Below the pieces are notes generated by a model. It saw nothing but the letters and a program-made list of their open reading frames with translations, did no database searches and had not been told where the DNA came from. A DNA stretch of 64,000 bases from Marine Group I thaumarchaeote (GTDB lineage Archaea > Thermoproteota > Nitrososphaeria > Nitrososphaerales > Nitrosopumilaceae), in contig JACASX010000002.1 in assembly GCA_013390745.1 (NCBI GenBank), positions 1-64,000 on the forward strand. Reading direction: 5' to 3'. Every line of letters starts with the position of its first letter. Within the stretch, counting starts at the first letter, position 1. The position numbers and the translations under genes were made by a program. Of the stretch, positions 34,788 through 43,114 are shown piece by piece.

Positions 34788-35124
34788 CCTTCATGCTGTC
34801 ATATTCATCAGGCGACAAAATAAACAAGGGTATGTTTGCAAGCGCACAGCCTGATGCAACTGTAAGGTCTGCCTTTTGGCAAGCCATTGCAGCAGGGGCA
34901 GAATTGTTTGACTTTAGAGAATAGATGGTATATGCACCAACACTGCTGCCTATCCCGTTTGGAAAAACTAGGATGGAATCTGCAATCTTTTTTCCAAACA
35001 GATCATGTTTTTGGTCAGTAATTGCCCCTGTTTTTTTGTCAACAGAACCCAGAAAGTTAATTGGCTGGTTGGACTTGACAACCTTTCCAGTAACCTTTCC
35101 TCTTACAATAGTTTTCAGAGTCAA
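34762..35124 (-). CDS. Phosphomevalonate dehydratase small subunit (aconitase X swivel domain)
   Basis: 120 aa matching the DUF126 swivel domain: a beta-rich N-terminus, GSVDKKTGAITDQKHDLFGKKIADSILVFPNG (cited as TGAITDQKHDLFGK and ILVFPNGIGSSVGAY), and ASGCALANIP. In archaea it pairs with the DUF521 subunit to dehydrate (R)-5-phosphomevalonate to trans-anhydromevalonate 5-phosphate in the archaeal mevalonate pathway. It overlaps the large-subunit stop by 4 nt (ATGA), so translation is coupled. Confidence 0.9.
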   Translation of the reverse strand: MTLKTIVRGKVTGKVVKSNQPINFLGSVDKKTGAITDQKHDLFGKKIADSILVFPNGIGSSVGAYTIYSLKSNNSAPAAMACQKADLTVASGCALANIPLFILSPDEYDSMKDGDEISLG

Positions 35125-36275
35125 CTTGTTTCATCCCTCACTATTTCTGACAGTGGTTTTAGGTTGACATCCAAGCCGTTTGAGTTTTTCAGATAGTATG
35201 CGCCCTTGATGCTGTTTGTGGTAACGCTGTCTGCATCCTTTTTGGTAACCAGTGGGGTAAGACATGTGCAGCAATCTGACATCAACTCACATCCAGCGCT
35301 TTCAAGCTGACCTGCATATCCCAGGTGCCTTGCCTGTTCCTGGATAGCCCTTGGGCAAAATATCAGACATCTCTTCTTGAATGCCCTTCCCTTTAGCATT
35401 GAAGCCAGGTCATTCATCTCCTCCAGTCCAAGTTGTGGGCTGCCAAGCGTAATCAGGTCGCCCGACTCTGCGGTGTTTAGCTCATCGTAAACTTTCTGCA
35501 TCTCCTTTTCATCAAAATCTACCTTTTCTGATGCGTCAGAATTGTCATCCAAGACAAACTTACCGCAGGTTCCAGACGTTCCCATGCTAGCACAGAGTGA
35601 CTTGCTACATCTTTTATCCAAATTCTTTACGCCAGAAATTGCAACAGACTTGTCCGCCACCTTTCCAGCAAAATATCCCAACAGTCCAAAGGTCAGTTCG
35701 TTTGGCTCGGAAACCTTCATGGCAATTGACATGGTTGGGGAATCGTCCTTTCGGAGATCAGAGTATGGACTCTTGCCAGTGATTGCGCTTGCCAGTGCAG
35801 AAAATGCGCTTTCCTTGTTTGTCTTTAGCTTTCCAATCGAGTTTGCATAAATTGCCGCGTTGGTTTCCGCAATGGCTACTTGTGTGCCCTCCTGTGGCAT
35901 GTCATAGATCTCATAAGGAATGCAGGAGAACGATGGAGTAACTCCCATCTTTTTGTATGATTTTTTAATGCTTTCCTGCTTTTGTATAAAATTTTCATCA
36001 AGACCAAACTTTTCTACGCTGTCCTTGTCATAGCCCATCGGGTTTACCGTGGTCCTTACCTTGAACTTTGCACTCTTGCTTAGAGTTGCTAGAAATTCCT
36101 CGCCTGCATCGCCAATCGTGTTATAGTTTACGCCGGAGACATGCGCCCAATGAATCGGTACAAGTTTTTCAGCGTCTGTTGCCTCACCGGTAGCTGACAA
36201 AATCCTGTATGCTATTTGCAACGCTTCGCCATGTTCTCCGTTTAGAGATTCCTCTTCGTCCTCTGTTAATTCCAA
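35121..36275 (-). CDS. Phosphomevalonate dehydratase large subunit (aconitase X catalytic)
   Basis: 384 aa of the DUF521/aconitase X type. It opens with LTEDEEESLNGEHGEALQIAYRIL, cited as LTEDEEESLNG and ALQIAYRIL, and has HVSGVNYNTIGDAG (~45-58). Candidate Fe-S ligands lie in SLCASMGTSGTCGKF and SDCCTCLTPLV. Together with the small subunit it feeds isoprenoid synthesis for archaeal ether lipids. The GC content around here is slightly higher than in neighbouring genes. Confidence 0.91.
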   Translation of the reverse strand: MELTEDEEESLNGEHGEALQIAYRILSATGEATDAEKLVPIHWAHVSGVNYNTIGDAGEEFLATLSKSAKFKVRTTVNPMGYDKDSVEKFGLDENFIQKQESIKKSYKKMGVTPSFSCIPYEIYDMPQEGTQVAIAETNAAIYANSIGKLKTNKESAFSALASAITGKSPYSDLRKDDSPTMSIAMKVSEPNELTFGLLGYFAGKVADKSVAISGVKNLDKRCSKSLCASMGTSGTCGKFVLDDNSDASEKVDFDEKEMQKVYDELNTAESGDLITLGSPQLGLEEMNDLASMLKGRAFKKRCLIFCPRAIQEQARHLGYAGQLESAGCELMSDCCTCLTPLVTKKDADSVTTNSIKGAYYLKNSNGLDVNLKPLSEIVRDETS

Positions 36276-36308
36276 TAATTGTGATTTGGCTTTTCTCTAT
36301 AATAGTGA

Positions 36309-36833
36309 TTACCAAGGACGTCTGCCGGTTTCTTCTAGATAATTATTGTAACGTTTGCAGAGTTTGTGCGCGTCATATATTACCCAAAGTGCATATGGAA
36401 TTAGTATGATTAGTCCTATGCCCCCTGTGACGACTGCAATTACAGCTATAATAATTCCTACAACCAAAATAACTATACCCTTAATTATTTTACCAAGATA
36501 AAGATGGCCGATTCCTCCAAGACAAAATAATCCAAGAACTATAGTCAAGACCATGGTCACACCCATAGACTTCCATTCTGGTGGTCTGTTGAATCGTTGT
36601 TCTTTGTAGACTTTTGGTTTTGAGCCACCAGTTTTTGCCCTTTCTTCTGATCTAGGTATGTATTCTTCCTCATACTCTGCCAATTCTTCCTCTCGGGATT
36701 TCTTTCTGGGTTGTGTAGGTTTACCCATACTAGGTTTTGGTGTATCATCAGTTGGTTCCCTAGGTGTTCCGCATGAGCCACAAAACTTTGCAGTTGATCT
36801 TAGCTCATGTCCACAGTTATCACATAGTACCAT
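36309..36833 (-). CDS. Zinc-ribbon and TM2-domain membrane protein
   Basis: 174 aa. The N-terminal zinc ribbon is CDNCGHELRSTAKFCGSCG (residues 4-22). It is followed by a charged segment containing SREEELAEYEEEYIPRSEE and then a TM2-like membrane domain (GLFCLGGIGHLYLGKIIKG, with two or three helices) ending YDAHKLCKRYN. TM2 proteins are widespread, with unclear roles. It is the first of three neighbouring zinc-ribbon genes on this strand that share the RxxELxEYExxYL motif. Confidence 0.82.
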   Translation of the reverse strand: MVLCDNCGHELRSTAKFCGSCGTPREPTDDTPKPSMGKPTQPRKKSREEELAEYEEEYIPRSEERAKTGGSKPKVYKEQRFNRPPEWKSMGVTMVLTIVLGLFCLGGIGHLYLGKIIKGIVILVVGIIIAVIAVVTGGIGLIILIPYALWVIYDAHKLCKRYNNYLEETGRRPW

Positions 36834-36912
36834 ATTTTGCCAAACTATGTTTGATTAGCGCACCAATAAGTCTGATCTCGGTAATTTTCTATAACAAAAT
36901 TATAACAAATGG

Positions 36913-37434
36913 TTACTGCTTTGATCCACACTTGCCACAAAATTTTGCAGCTGGCTTTAATCTGGCTCCACAATTGCTACAAGATGAAGATGTTTGTCTT
37001 GCCTCTGCTGGCTTGCGGGTAGGTCTTTGACCTTGTCTTGCTAGGTACTTGCTCTCATAATCATCTAGATCTTGTCTGGCAGGTTTTGGTGCTAATGTTC
37101 CACCTGATCCTCTCCTTACAACAAAGACAATTCCAATAATTGCAGCACCGATTGCAGCAGCTCCAATTACGATATAGAGTGGTTCAATTGTAGATCCACT
37201 TAGTATATTGAAAGGACTGCCAGTTTTCGCAAGCTGACATACTCCATTAACCATGACTGTTCCTGCACCACATCCTTCACTAGATTCTACAGGCGCAAGC
37301 TGACAGACTCCGTCTACTAGAACTGTTCCTGTTCCACATCCATCACCTGCAAACACACTTGGTGTTATCACAATACCAAGTAGAAGAATTCCTAAACAGA
37401 TGTGGGGAATCATTGTTTTTTCCATACACATCAC
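36913..37434 (-). CDS. Secreted/membrane protein with Cys repeats and C-terminal zinc ribbon
   Basis: 173 aa. A signal peptide (~1-29) is followed by two copies of a short repeat (GCGTGTVLVDGVCQLAP and GCGAGTVMVNGVCQLAK), a transmembrane helix (~85-107), and a cytosolic tail. The tail has ARQDLDDYESKYLARQG and a zinc ribbon CSNCGARLKPAAKFCGKCG. The topology is Cys-repeat domain outside and zinc ribbon inside. The EYExxYL-type motif is shared with both flanking genes. The function is unknown. Confidence 0.8.
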   Translation of the reverse strand: MMCMEKTMIPHICLGILLLGIVITPSVFAGDGCGTGTVLVDGVCQLAPVESSEGCGAGTVMVNGVCQLAKTGSPFNILSGSTIEPLYIVIGAAAIGAAIIGIVFVVRRGSGGTLAPKPARQDLDDYESKYLARQGQRPTRKPAEARQTSSSCSNCGARLKPAAKFCGKCGSKQ

Positions 37435-37446
37435 ATACTCTTTTAG

Positions 37447-38604
37447 CTATCGCTTCGCCCCACAGCTAGTACAAAACATATCCTTTGCAGCGATCTTGGA
37501 TCCGCATTCTTCACAAAATGGATTAGATTTTTTTGATTTGGATTTCTTTACTTTCGGACTCTCAGCTTCGGGAGACCTGTAATATCGTGAAAATACTTCT
37601 GGCTCTGTTTTCTGACTGCCTTTGGGTTTTTCAGCCGGGGTGGTCTGCTCTTTCTTCGCTTTCTGACTGTCTGCAGTTTTTTCAACAGAGACTGCTGGCT
37701 TTTCGTTTCCAACAATCCTGAAAACCTTGATGCCCGTAATTGGGGATGTGCCCTTGACTGCCCACTTGCCGTTTTTCATCTTCACAGCCTTTGGGTTCTG
37801 AATCTCTACCTTCCTTTTTGCCTTAACATCGTAGGCTTGCCAAGTAACATTGGTTTCTGATTCATTCAGATATTTTTTTTCATATTCTTCCAGTTCCTGC
37901 TGTCTAGATTTCTTCTTAGGCTCTGGTTTTAGCGTTATCCGTGCAGGTTTTCTGGTTGCCTTAACTTTGTAGGTCTTCCGAGAAACTTTGGTTTTTGATT
38001 TTTTTAGGTGCTTTTTTTCATATTCTTCTAGCTCTTGCTGCCGAGACTTGGTTGCCTTTGTCTGCTCAAGTCTTGTTTCCAATTCTGAAATCTTTTTGGT
38101 AAGACCTTCCCGTGCAGTTTCCTTGGTTGATCTTTCACCTACATCACCATCAGCAGTAAAGGCAAAACCTCCAGATGCCTGTTTTTCTACTGGTTCAACC
38201 TCTTGCTTTGTTTCAGGTTCCAGCTTTTGTGTTCCACAGTTAATACAAAACTTTTCATCGGCAGAAATTTCCGAGCCACATTCTTCACAAAACAGATTAG
38301 GTTTCTCTGGCGTAGTCTTTGGTTCCTGCTTTTCCGTTCCTCAGCTTTTACAAAACTTTTCATCGGCAGAAATTTCCGAGCCGCATTCTTCACAAAACAG
38401 ATTAGGTTTCTCTGATATGGATACGATTCTTGCTTGATAGATTTTGTCTTTCAGGTGAGTCTTGACCAAGTCCTCTAGAAAGTCCTTATCAGATATGAAA
38501 AGTTCCTTGTTTCTCTCAAGGGTTTCTCTTATGTGCGCAAGTCGATACTTGTCACCCCTGCCAAGCGCAATTAGCATCTCTACTTGTTCAATCTTAGATA
38601 GCAA
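37447..38604 (-). pseudogene. Zinc-ribbon protein gene interrupted by an in-frame TGA
   Basis: A frame of 386 codons runs from a TTG (38604) to 37447 with a single interruption, TGA at 38341-38343 (codon 88). Before it lies a helical N-domain and CEECGSEISADEKFCKS; after it GTEKQEPK. A second near-identical ribbon reads CEECGSEISADEKFCINCG, so the TGA sits where the fourth zinc Cys (TGT) belongs. Downstream are two SRQQELEEYEKK motifs, a DUF5679-like domain with its Cys lost, and a last ribbon CEECGSKIAAKDMFCTSCG. It may be a recent nonsense mutation, sequencing error, or recoding. As separate frames it would be 38341-38604 and 37447-38082. Confidence 0.72.
38245..38414. repeat. Duplicated zinc-ribbon segment (two 65-bp copies)
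   Basis: Positions 38245-38309 and 38350-38414 are 65-bp copies with one difference, spaced by 105 bp. Both encode EKPNLFCEECGSEISADEKF. The copy next to the TGA (38341) and the copy next to TGT (38236) differ at that codon by one base. Confidence 0.9.
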
Positions 38605-38652
38605 TGATTTTCATTTTATTCGCTGAAAATTAAACTTATAACAAAAAATCAT

Positions 38653-39321
38653 ATGAATCTGTATGTAATGAAGAGAATTCTTGATGGGATGCAAAAGACT
38701 ATGATGGCTGTCAAGCCGCCCAGATATACAGCCTTGGAAGGCTTACAGAGGGCTGAAACTGCCAGTCCTTTCAAAATACTGATTGGAACTGTGCTTTCCG
38801 CAAGGACAAGGGATGAGAATACTACCAAGGCGGTAACAGGGCTCTTCAAGGTCTATAACACCCCGCAGAAACTGGCAAAGGCCAAGGCAAAAAATATTGA
38901 GAAGATGATAAAGTCGGTTGGATTTTACCGTGTAAAATCAAAACGGATAATCGAGGTTGCAAATATCATTCTCACCAAGTATCATGGAAAGGTTCCCGCA
39001 GACATAGACAAGTTGGTTGAGATTCCCGGGGTTGGCAGAAAGACAGCTAACTGTGTTCTTGTATATGCGTTTGAAAAGCCAGCAATACCAGTTGATACTC
39101 ACGTTCACCGGATATCCAACAGACTTGGTTTAGTAGACACAAAAACACCGGAGGAGACAGAGATGGAGTTGAGAAAAAAGATTCCCAAAAAATATTGGCT
39201 GCCCATAAACAATACTTTTGTTATGTATGGTCAGAACATCTGCAAGCCAATTTCACCAATGTGTACCGTATGTAAAATTAGAAACAGTTGTAATTATTTT
39301 AAAACTAAGAACGCTTCTTAG
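38653..39321 (+). CDS. nth: Endonuclease III (Nth)
   Basis: 222 aa DNA glycosylase/AP lyase. The helix-hairpin-helix LVEIPGVGRKTANCVL contains the catalytic Lys130, and the catalytic Asp148 is in PVDTHVHRIS. The 4Fe-4S loop cysteines are C197, C204, C207 and C213 (spacing C-x6-C-x2-C-x5-C). It removes oxidised pyrimidines. It is divergent from the zinc-ribbon cluster, and its end overlaps the convergent secreted protein gene by 17 nt. Confidence 0.96.
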   Translation: MNLYVMKRILDGMQKTMMAVKPPRYTALEGLQRAETASPFKILIGTVLSARTRDENTTKAVTGLFKVYNTPQKLAKAKAKNIEKMIKSVGFYRVKSKRIIEVANIILTKYHGKVPADIDKLVEIPGVGRKTANCVLVYAFEKPAIPVDTHVHRISNRLGLVDTKTPEETEMELRKKIPKKYWLPINNTFVMYGQNICKPISPMCTVCKIRNSCNYFKTKNAS

Positions 39322-40000
39322 AAAAAATCAATATGATAACCACGGCTCCAATAATACCAGTAACAACAAACGGAAACATCGAAAGTGGGTTTTCGCCATA
39401 GTCGGCTGATATGATTTTTACAGTGAAGACACCATCTGTTACTGCTGGTGGATCAGTAGAACCCTTCATTCCGTGAACAGAATATGATTTTATTGCAAAC
39501 GGTGAGATGTCAAGATTTGATAGTACTGTTCGCAAGCCATTATCAACAGTTAACCCACTTTGTTCAGAATATGTAATCTTTGTAGGTTTTCCTGGAGCCC
39601 AGCCATTTTCGTAAGCTGAATAAAGAAGAACATATCCTGTTTCTGGAACGTCGGCAGCTATCCAGTATGAGTATCTCGGATGGCTTCCCATTCCAATCTC
39701 AAAAAATTTGCCAGCAATCTCTGAATCATAAATGCGTATTGCCGCATCCCCTTCTGGGTTTCCATATAACAAATCATTATGAAACTCTATCTGCCAACTG
39801 CTTGCATGTATATTTTCAAACTCCACAATCACCGCATCACTCCTGACTTTATTGAATTCAAAATAGGGAATTTCTGTTTGCTGAATGACCAATGATGGGT
39901 TACTAGGTTCAAGGTAATCTCCAATAATTGGATCTTGGGCAAATGCAGGAATTATTGTTAACGTTAGAAAAGCAACAAGTAGGTACTTCATATTCAGCAA
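39305..40000 (-). CDS. Secreted protein with C-terminal membrane anchor
   Basis: 231 aa. A signal peptide ends near AFAQDP (~residue 22). A beta-rich extracellular region of ~175 residues contains SSWQIEFHNDLLYGNPEG and an aromatic-rich middle. A single C-terminal helix (FPFVVTGIIGAVVIILIF) and the charged end SKKRS resemble archaeal surface-anchoring tails. The function is unknown. It precedes nothing on its strand except the endonuclease III overlap and follows sat by 21 nt, so it may be read together with it. Confidence 0.75.
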   Translation of the reverse strand: MLNMKYLLVAFLTLTIIPAFAQDPIIGDYLEPSNPSLVIQQTEIPYFEFNKVRSDAVIVEFENIHASSWQIEFHNDLLYGNPEGDAAIRIYDSEIAGKFFEIGMGSHPRYSYWIAADVPETGYVLLYSAYENGWAPGKPTKITYSEQSGLTVDNGLRTVLSNLDISPFAIKSYSVHGMKGSTDPPAVTDGVFTVKIISADYGENPLSMFPFVVTGIIGAVVIILIFSKKRS

Positions 40001-40021
40001 ATTTTCAGCGGAGATAAAAAT

Positions 40022-41167
40022 CTAGTCTACAAATGGTTTGTCATAACCCAAGATGACTTTGGCAACTTCAGGTCGCAGGCTATATTCTGATGGCGCTTTT
40101 CCTTCTTGAATAAGTGAACGTAGCTTAGTGCCGCTAACTTGTTCTCTTGACTCCTCATCGTGAGGACATACCTTTGGGTTAGTAAATGTAAGACACTTCC
40201 TGCAGTAAAAGAATGCTGGGAAGAATATTGGTGCAATCTCAAGATCATTATAATCATCAAATATTTTTTGGGCCGCGAAAGGATCATAAAATTTTCCAAC
40301 GCCTGCATGATCACGCCCAATGATGATATGTGTACAGCCATAGTTTTGCCTCATTATAGCATGATGAATTGCTTCTTTGGGTCCTGCAAATCTCATTTCT
40401 GTATGAAGAGTTCCTAACTTGCATCTGTTCTCAGGATAATAATTTTCAATCATAGCCTCATACGATTTGATAATCACTTCGTCTTTGAAGTCGCCAGATT
40501 TTTTCTTTCCAATAAGCGGATTAACGAAAACGCCGTCTCGCGTAGTTATAGCTGTCTTTTGTAGAACCTCATGAGCAACATGTGGTGGATTTCTAGTCTG
40601 GAATGCAACAATTTTTTTCCATCCAGACTTTGAGAAGGCCTCTCTTGTCTCTAGAGGAGTCATTCTGAATTTTCTAATCTCTATATCTTCTGGTCTCTTA
40701 ATGTAGTCTATTTTTCCACTCACAAGAAAATCATTCATTGCCAATGTTTTTGCCACACCGGGATGTGAATTGTCATCTGTGCCGTAAACACCTTTTACTG
40801 TTTTCTCTTTATCAAAACTGAAAGTCTCTTCCACATTTAATACCGCAACTCCTAATCCATCAGGATTTTTTAATAAAACATTGCCAGAGTCCTTTATTTT
40901 TGAGGCAGTTGACTCGTCAACATCCAACACGATTGGAATTGTCCATGGTATATCATTTGATAGTCTTCCTTTTGAAACGACAGAATCAAAATCCTGCTGA
41001 GATAAGAAACCCTCCAACGGACTGAATATTCCGTCAGCAATATTTTCCACATCATTTGCAAGATCAGCGCTAATTGATATTGATGATAGGCCAGAAGGAT
41101 CAATGTTTGAAAATCTGTTTACTAGATTTCCACCGTGTGGTTTAGATACTCCAGTGCCTTCGGACAA
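40022..41167 (-). CDS. sat: Sulfate adenylyltransferase (ATP sulfurylase)
   Basis: 381 aa. The N-terminal PUA-like domain and the catalytic domain are of the Sat type: [13 protein letters not shown] (~195-207, HxxH), [28 protein letters not shown] (~285), and a C-terminal EVSGTKLR-like segment ([12 protein letters not shown]). It activates sulfate to APS for assimilation. A CRKC...CPHDEE pair of cysteines near 325-340 may bind zinc, as in some archaeal forms. It lies 6 nt after cysH in the same direction. Confidence 0.95.
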   Translation of the reverse strand: MSEGTGVSKPHGGNLVNRFSNIDPSGLSSISISADLANDVENIADGIFSPLEGFLSQQDFDSVVSKGRLSNDIPWTIPIVLDVDESTASKIKDSGNVLLKNPDGLGVAVLNVEETFSFDKEKTVKGVYGTDDNSHPGVAKTLAMNDFLVSGKIDYIKRPEDIEIRKFRMTPLETREAFSKSGWKKIVAFQTRNPPHVAHEVLQKTAITTRDGVFVNPLIGKKKSGDFKDEVIIKSYEAMIENYYPENRCKLGTLHTEMRFAGPKEAIHHAIMRQNYGCTHIIIGRDHAGVGKFYDPFAAQKIFDDYNDLEIAPIFFPAFFYCRKCLTFTNPKVCPHDEESREQVSGTKLRSLIQEGKAPSEYSLRPEVAKVILGYDKPFVD

Positions 41168-41172
41168 GATTT

Positions 41173-41892
41173 TTACTTACTGTGGTCCATGTGGAGACCG
41201 CATTCCTTATCGGATTGATTTTCCCACCACCAGCGGCCTGCTCGTAAATCTTCACCAGGTTTTACTGCTCTTGTACATGGCTCACAACCAATACTAGGAA
41301 AGCCTTGATCAATTAATTTATTGTAAGGGATATCGTTTTCTTTGATATATCCCATTGTTTGTTCCCAACTCCAATCAAGAATTGGATTAAGTTTTACCAT
41401 ACTATCATGTTGTTCATCGATCTCAATTTTTGCAGATGATTGTCTGTTTTGAGTCTGATCACTTCTAAGACCAGTAATCCAACCGTCCAAAGTAGACAGC
41501 ATTTTGTTCAAAGGATGTACCTTTCTTACACCACAACATAATTTTCTATTTTCAGCACTCTCATAGAATAGATTCAAACCGTTAGTTTGTACCATCTCAA
41601 TTACTTCGCTTGCGTCAGGAAAAGTAATTTCAATTTTAGTATTGTATTTTTTTCTTATTTCATCCATAACGTCATATGTTTCCTGATTTAGTCTTCCTGT
41701 GTCTAATGAAAAAACTCTGGCTTCTGGATTAATTTTTGATAACATATGAATTACACATACATCTTCAGCACCAAAACTTGATGCCAACGCAAGTTTAGGA
41801 TGAATGTTTTCTAAACCCCATTGCAGTACCTCCTCAGGAGTTTTTAATTTATCATTTAATTCAGATATTTGTTCTGTGGTAAATTTTGACAT
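41173..41892 (-). CDS. cysH: Assimilatory APS/PAPS reductase
   Basis: 239 aa from the ATG at 41892 (an in-frame upstream start would add 24 unlikely residues). The Fe-S type motif is complete: [12 protein letters not shown] (C119, C120), [10 protein letters not shown] (C203, C206) and the catalytic ECGLH near the C-terminus (C231). This 4Fe-4S pattern indicates reduction of APS rather than PAPS, consistent with no APS kinase being seen next to it. It makes sulfite for assimilation with sat. Confidence 0.93.
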   Translation of the reverse strand: MSKFTTEQISELNDKLKTPEEVLQWGLENIHPKLALASSFGAEDVCVIHMLSKINPEARVFSLDTGRLNQETYDVMDEIRKKYNTKIEITFPDASEVIEMVQTNGLNLFYESAENRKLCCGVRKVHPLNKMLSTLDGWITGLRSDQTQNRQSSAKIEIDEQHDSMVKLNPILDWSWEQTMGYIKENDIPYNKLIDQGFPSIGCEPCTRAVKPGEDLRAGRWWWENQSDKECGLHMDHSK

Positions 41893-41977
41893 AAAAATCA
41901 TTTTTTGGTTTGTTTTATAATCATTACTGATATCAATCAATGACAATTCTAAAATTACAAACAAGTAGTGATATTAC

Positions 41978-43108
41978 ATGAAAAATGAGGTTTTAGTTAT
42001 AGTGTTCCCATCTATATTTTCTAAAAATAAGGTCAGTTTCCTTATATCAAATATTAAAAAAGTTCTCAAAATACAAAACCAAAAATTTCGTAAAATAAGA
42101 AAAGAAGGCGATGTAATAATAGTTGAAGCAGATGATCCAGTTTTTGCATCATCAGCCATCAACACATTATTCGGAATAAAAGGAGTGGCGATTGCAAAAC
42201 GAGTCAACAATAATTTTGAATCGATTGTGAATGGTGTATCAAAGGCTGCTGTAGATATTTTTCTTAAAGGTGAAAGATTTCTTTTGCAAATAGAGGGGTA
42301 TGCCAAGGGATTTACAACTAAGGACATTGAGCTTGCAGCTACTTCGTCTCTAATAGAAAAGACTGCGGAAATGGGAATCAAACCGGGTACTAGTAAAAAA
42401 TATGATAGAAAGCTTTACGTCTATTTGACAAAACTAAATGCCTACATTTGTATTTATTATGATAACGGACTCGGAGGAGTTCCCAACAACTCACAAAATA
42501 AAGAAATGGTCTGTTGTATTTTTGATGAATTATCAGCGGTCTCATGTCTTGAAACAATAAAACAGGGATTTGATGTAAAGATCATAGTTTGTTATAGCAA
42601 AGATTCAGAGTTGTTACATTTGGTTAGAATGGTGAATCAAATAATTCATAGAACAGTTAAACCAAAAATAAATTTGGAGTTTTATAAAATATCTGTTAAT
42701 AAAAAACTAGCATCACTGTTACTAACAGAAATCACGGCTAAAATGCTAGCACAAATAGCAACCACAAGCGGTACCAAAAGAATTTCTTTAAGTCTATCTC
42801 CACTAATTCATCCAGTTGATTTTGTTGAGAGCTTGATCAAACAAGCACACAACAAGAACTTGGTTCCATATTTTCCTTTATCTGGTTTAGATGATAATGT
42901 GTTTGAAAGTGCTAGAGAGATTGGTCTAGAAAAATATCTAGACAGAATTAAAAAATTAGGCAGCTCAAGATTTTATGATTCCAAGCAGCCTGCAAAAAAA
43001 ATTGAAAAAATTGTTGAAGAGTCCATCACGAGTAAAAAGACTGTCTCAGTTAATGTGGGACAAAATAACGTTCATGAGATCTTGGATGAAGTAAGATCAA
43101 ATAATTGA
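41978..43108 (+). CDS. ThiI-like THUMP protein without a PP-loop
   Basis: 376 aa. An N-terminal ferredoxin-like plus THUMP region (~60-170) has FLLQIEGYAKGFTTKDIELA and YDNGLGGVP, as in ThiI. In ThiI a PP-loop SGGxDS follows at once; here the segment reads NKEMVCCIFDELSAVSC, so the nucleotide-binding motif is lost. The rest keeps a Rossmann-like pattern and then a C-terminal part (~250-376) not found in typical ThiI. It may act as a tRNA-binding protein rather than a 4-thiouridine synthase. It is divergent from cysH and precedes the glycosyltransferase by 6 nt. Confidence 0.72.
   Translation: MKNEVLVIVFPSIFSKNKVSFLISNIKKVLKIQNQKFRKIRKEGDVIIVEADDPVFASSAINTLFGIKGVAIAKRVNNNFESIVNGVSKAAVDIFLKGERFLLQIEGYAKGFTTKDIELAATSSLIEKTAEMGIKPGTSKKYDRKLYVYLTKLNAYICIYYDNGLGGVPNNSQNKEMVCCIFDELSAVSCLETIKQGFDVKIIVCYSKDSELLHLVRMVNQIIHRTVKPKINLEFYKISVNKKLASLLLTEITAKMLAQIATTSGTKRISLSLSPLIHPVDFVESLIKQAHNKNLVPYFPLSGLDDNVFESAREIGLEKYLDRIKKLGSSRFYDSKQPAKKIEKIVEESITSKKTVSVNVGQNNVHEILDEVRSNN
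42485..42509. repeat. 25-bp sequence shared with 44830-44854
   Basis: The 25 bases beginning AACAACTCAC and ending AGAAATGG recur exactly at 44830-44854. Here they encode NNSQNKEM within the ThiI-like protein, at the degenerate PP-loop. Confidence 0.8.
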
Positions 43109-43114
43109 AGATTT

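Noticed and set aside
38187-38415. Additional overlapping frames on both strands in the zinc-ribbon repeat region
   Set aside because: They arise from the 65-bp repeat and are out of frame with the conserved zinc ribbons.
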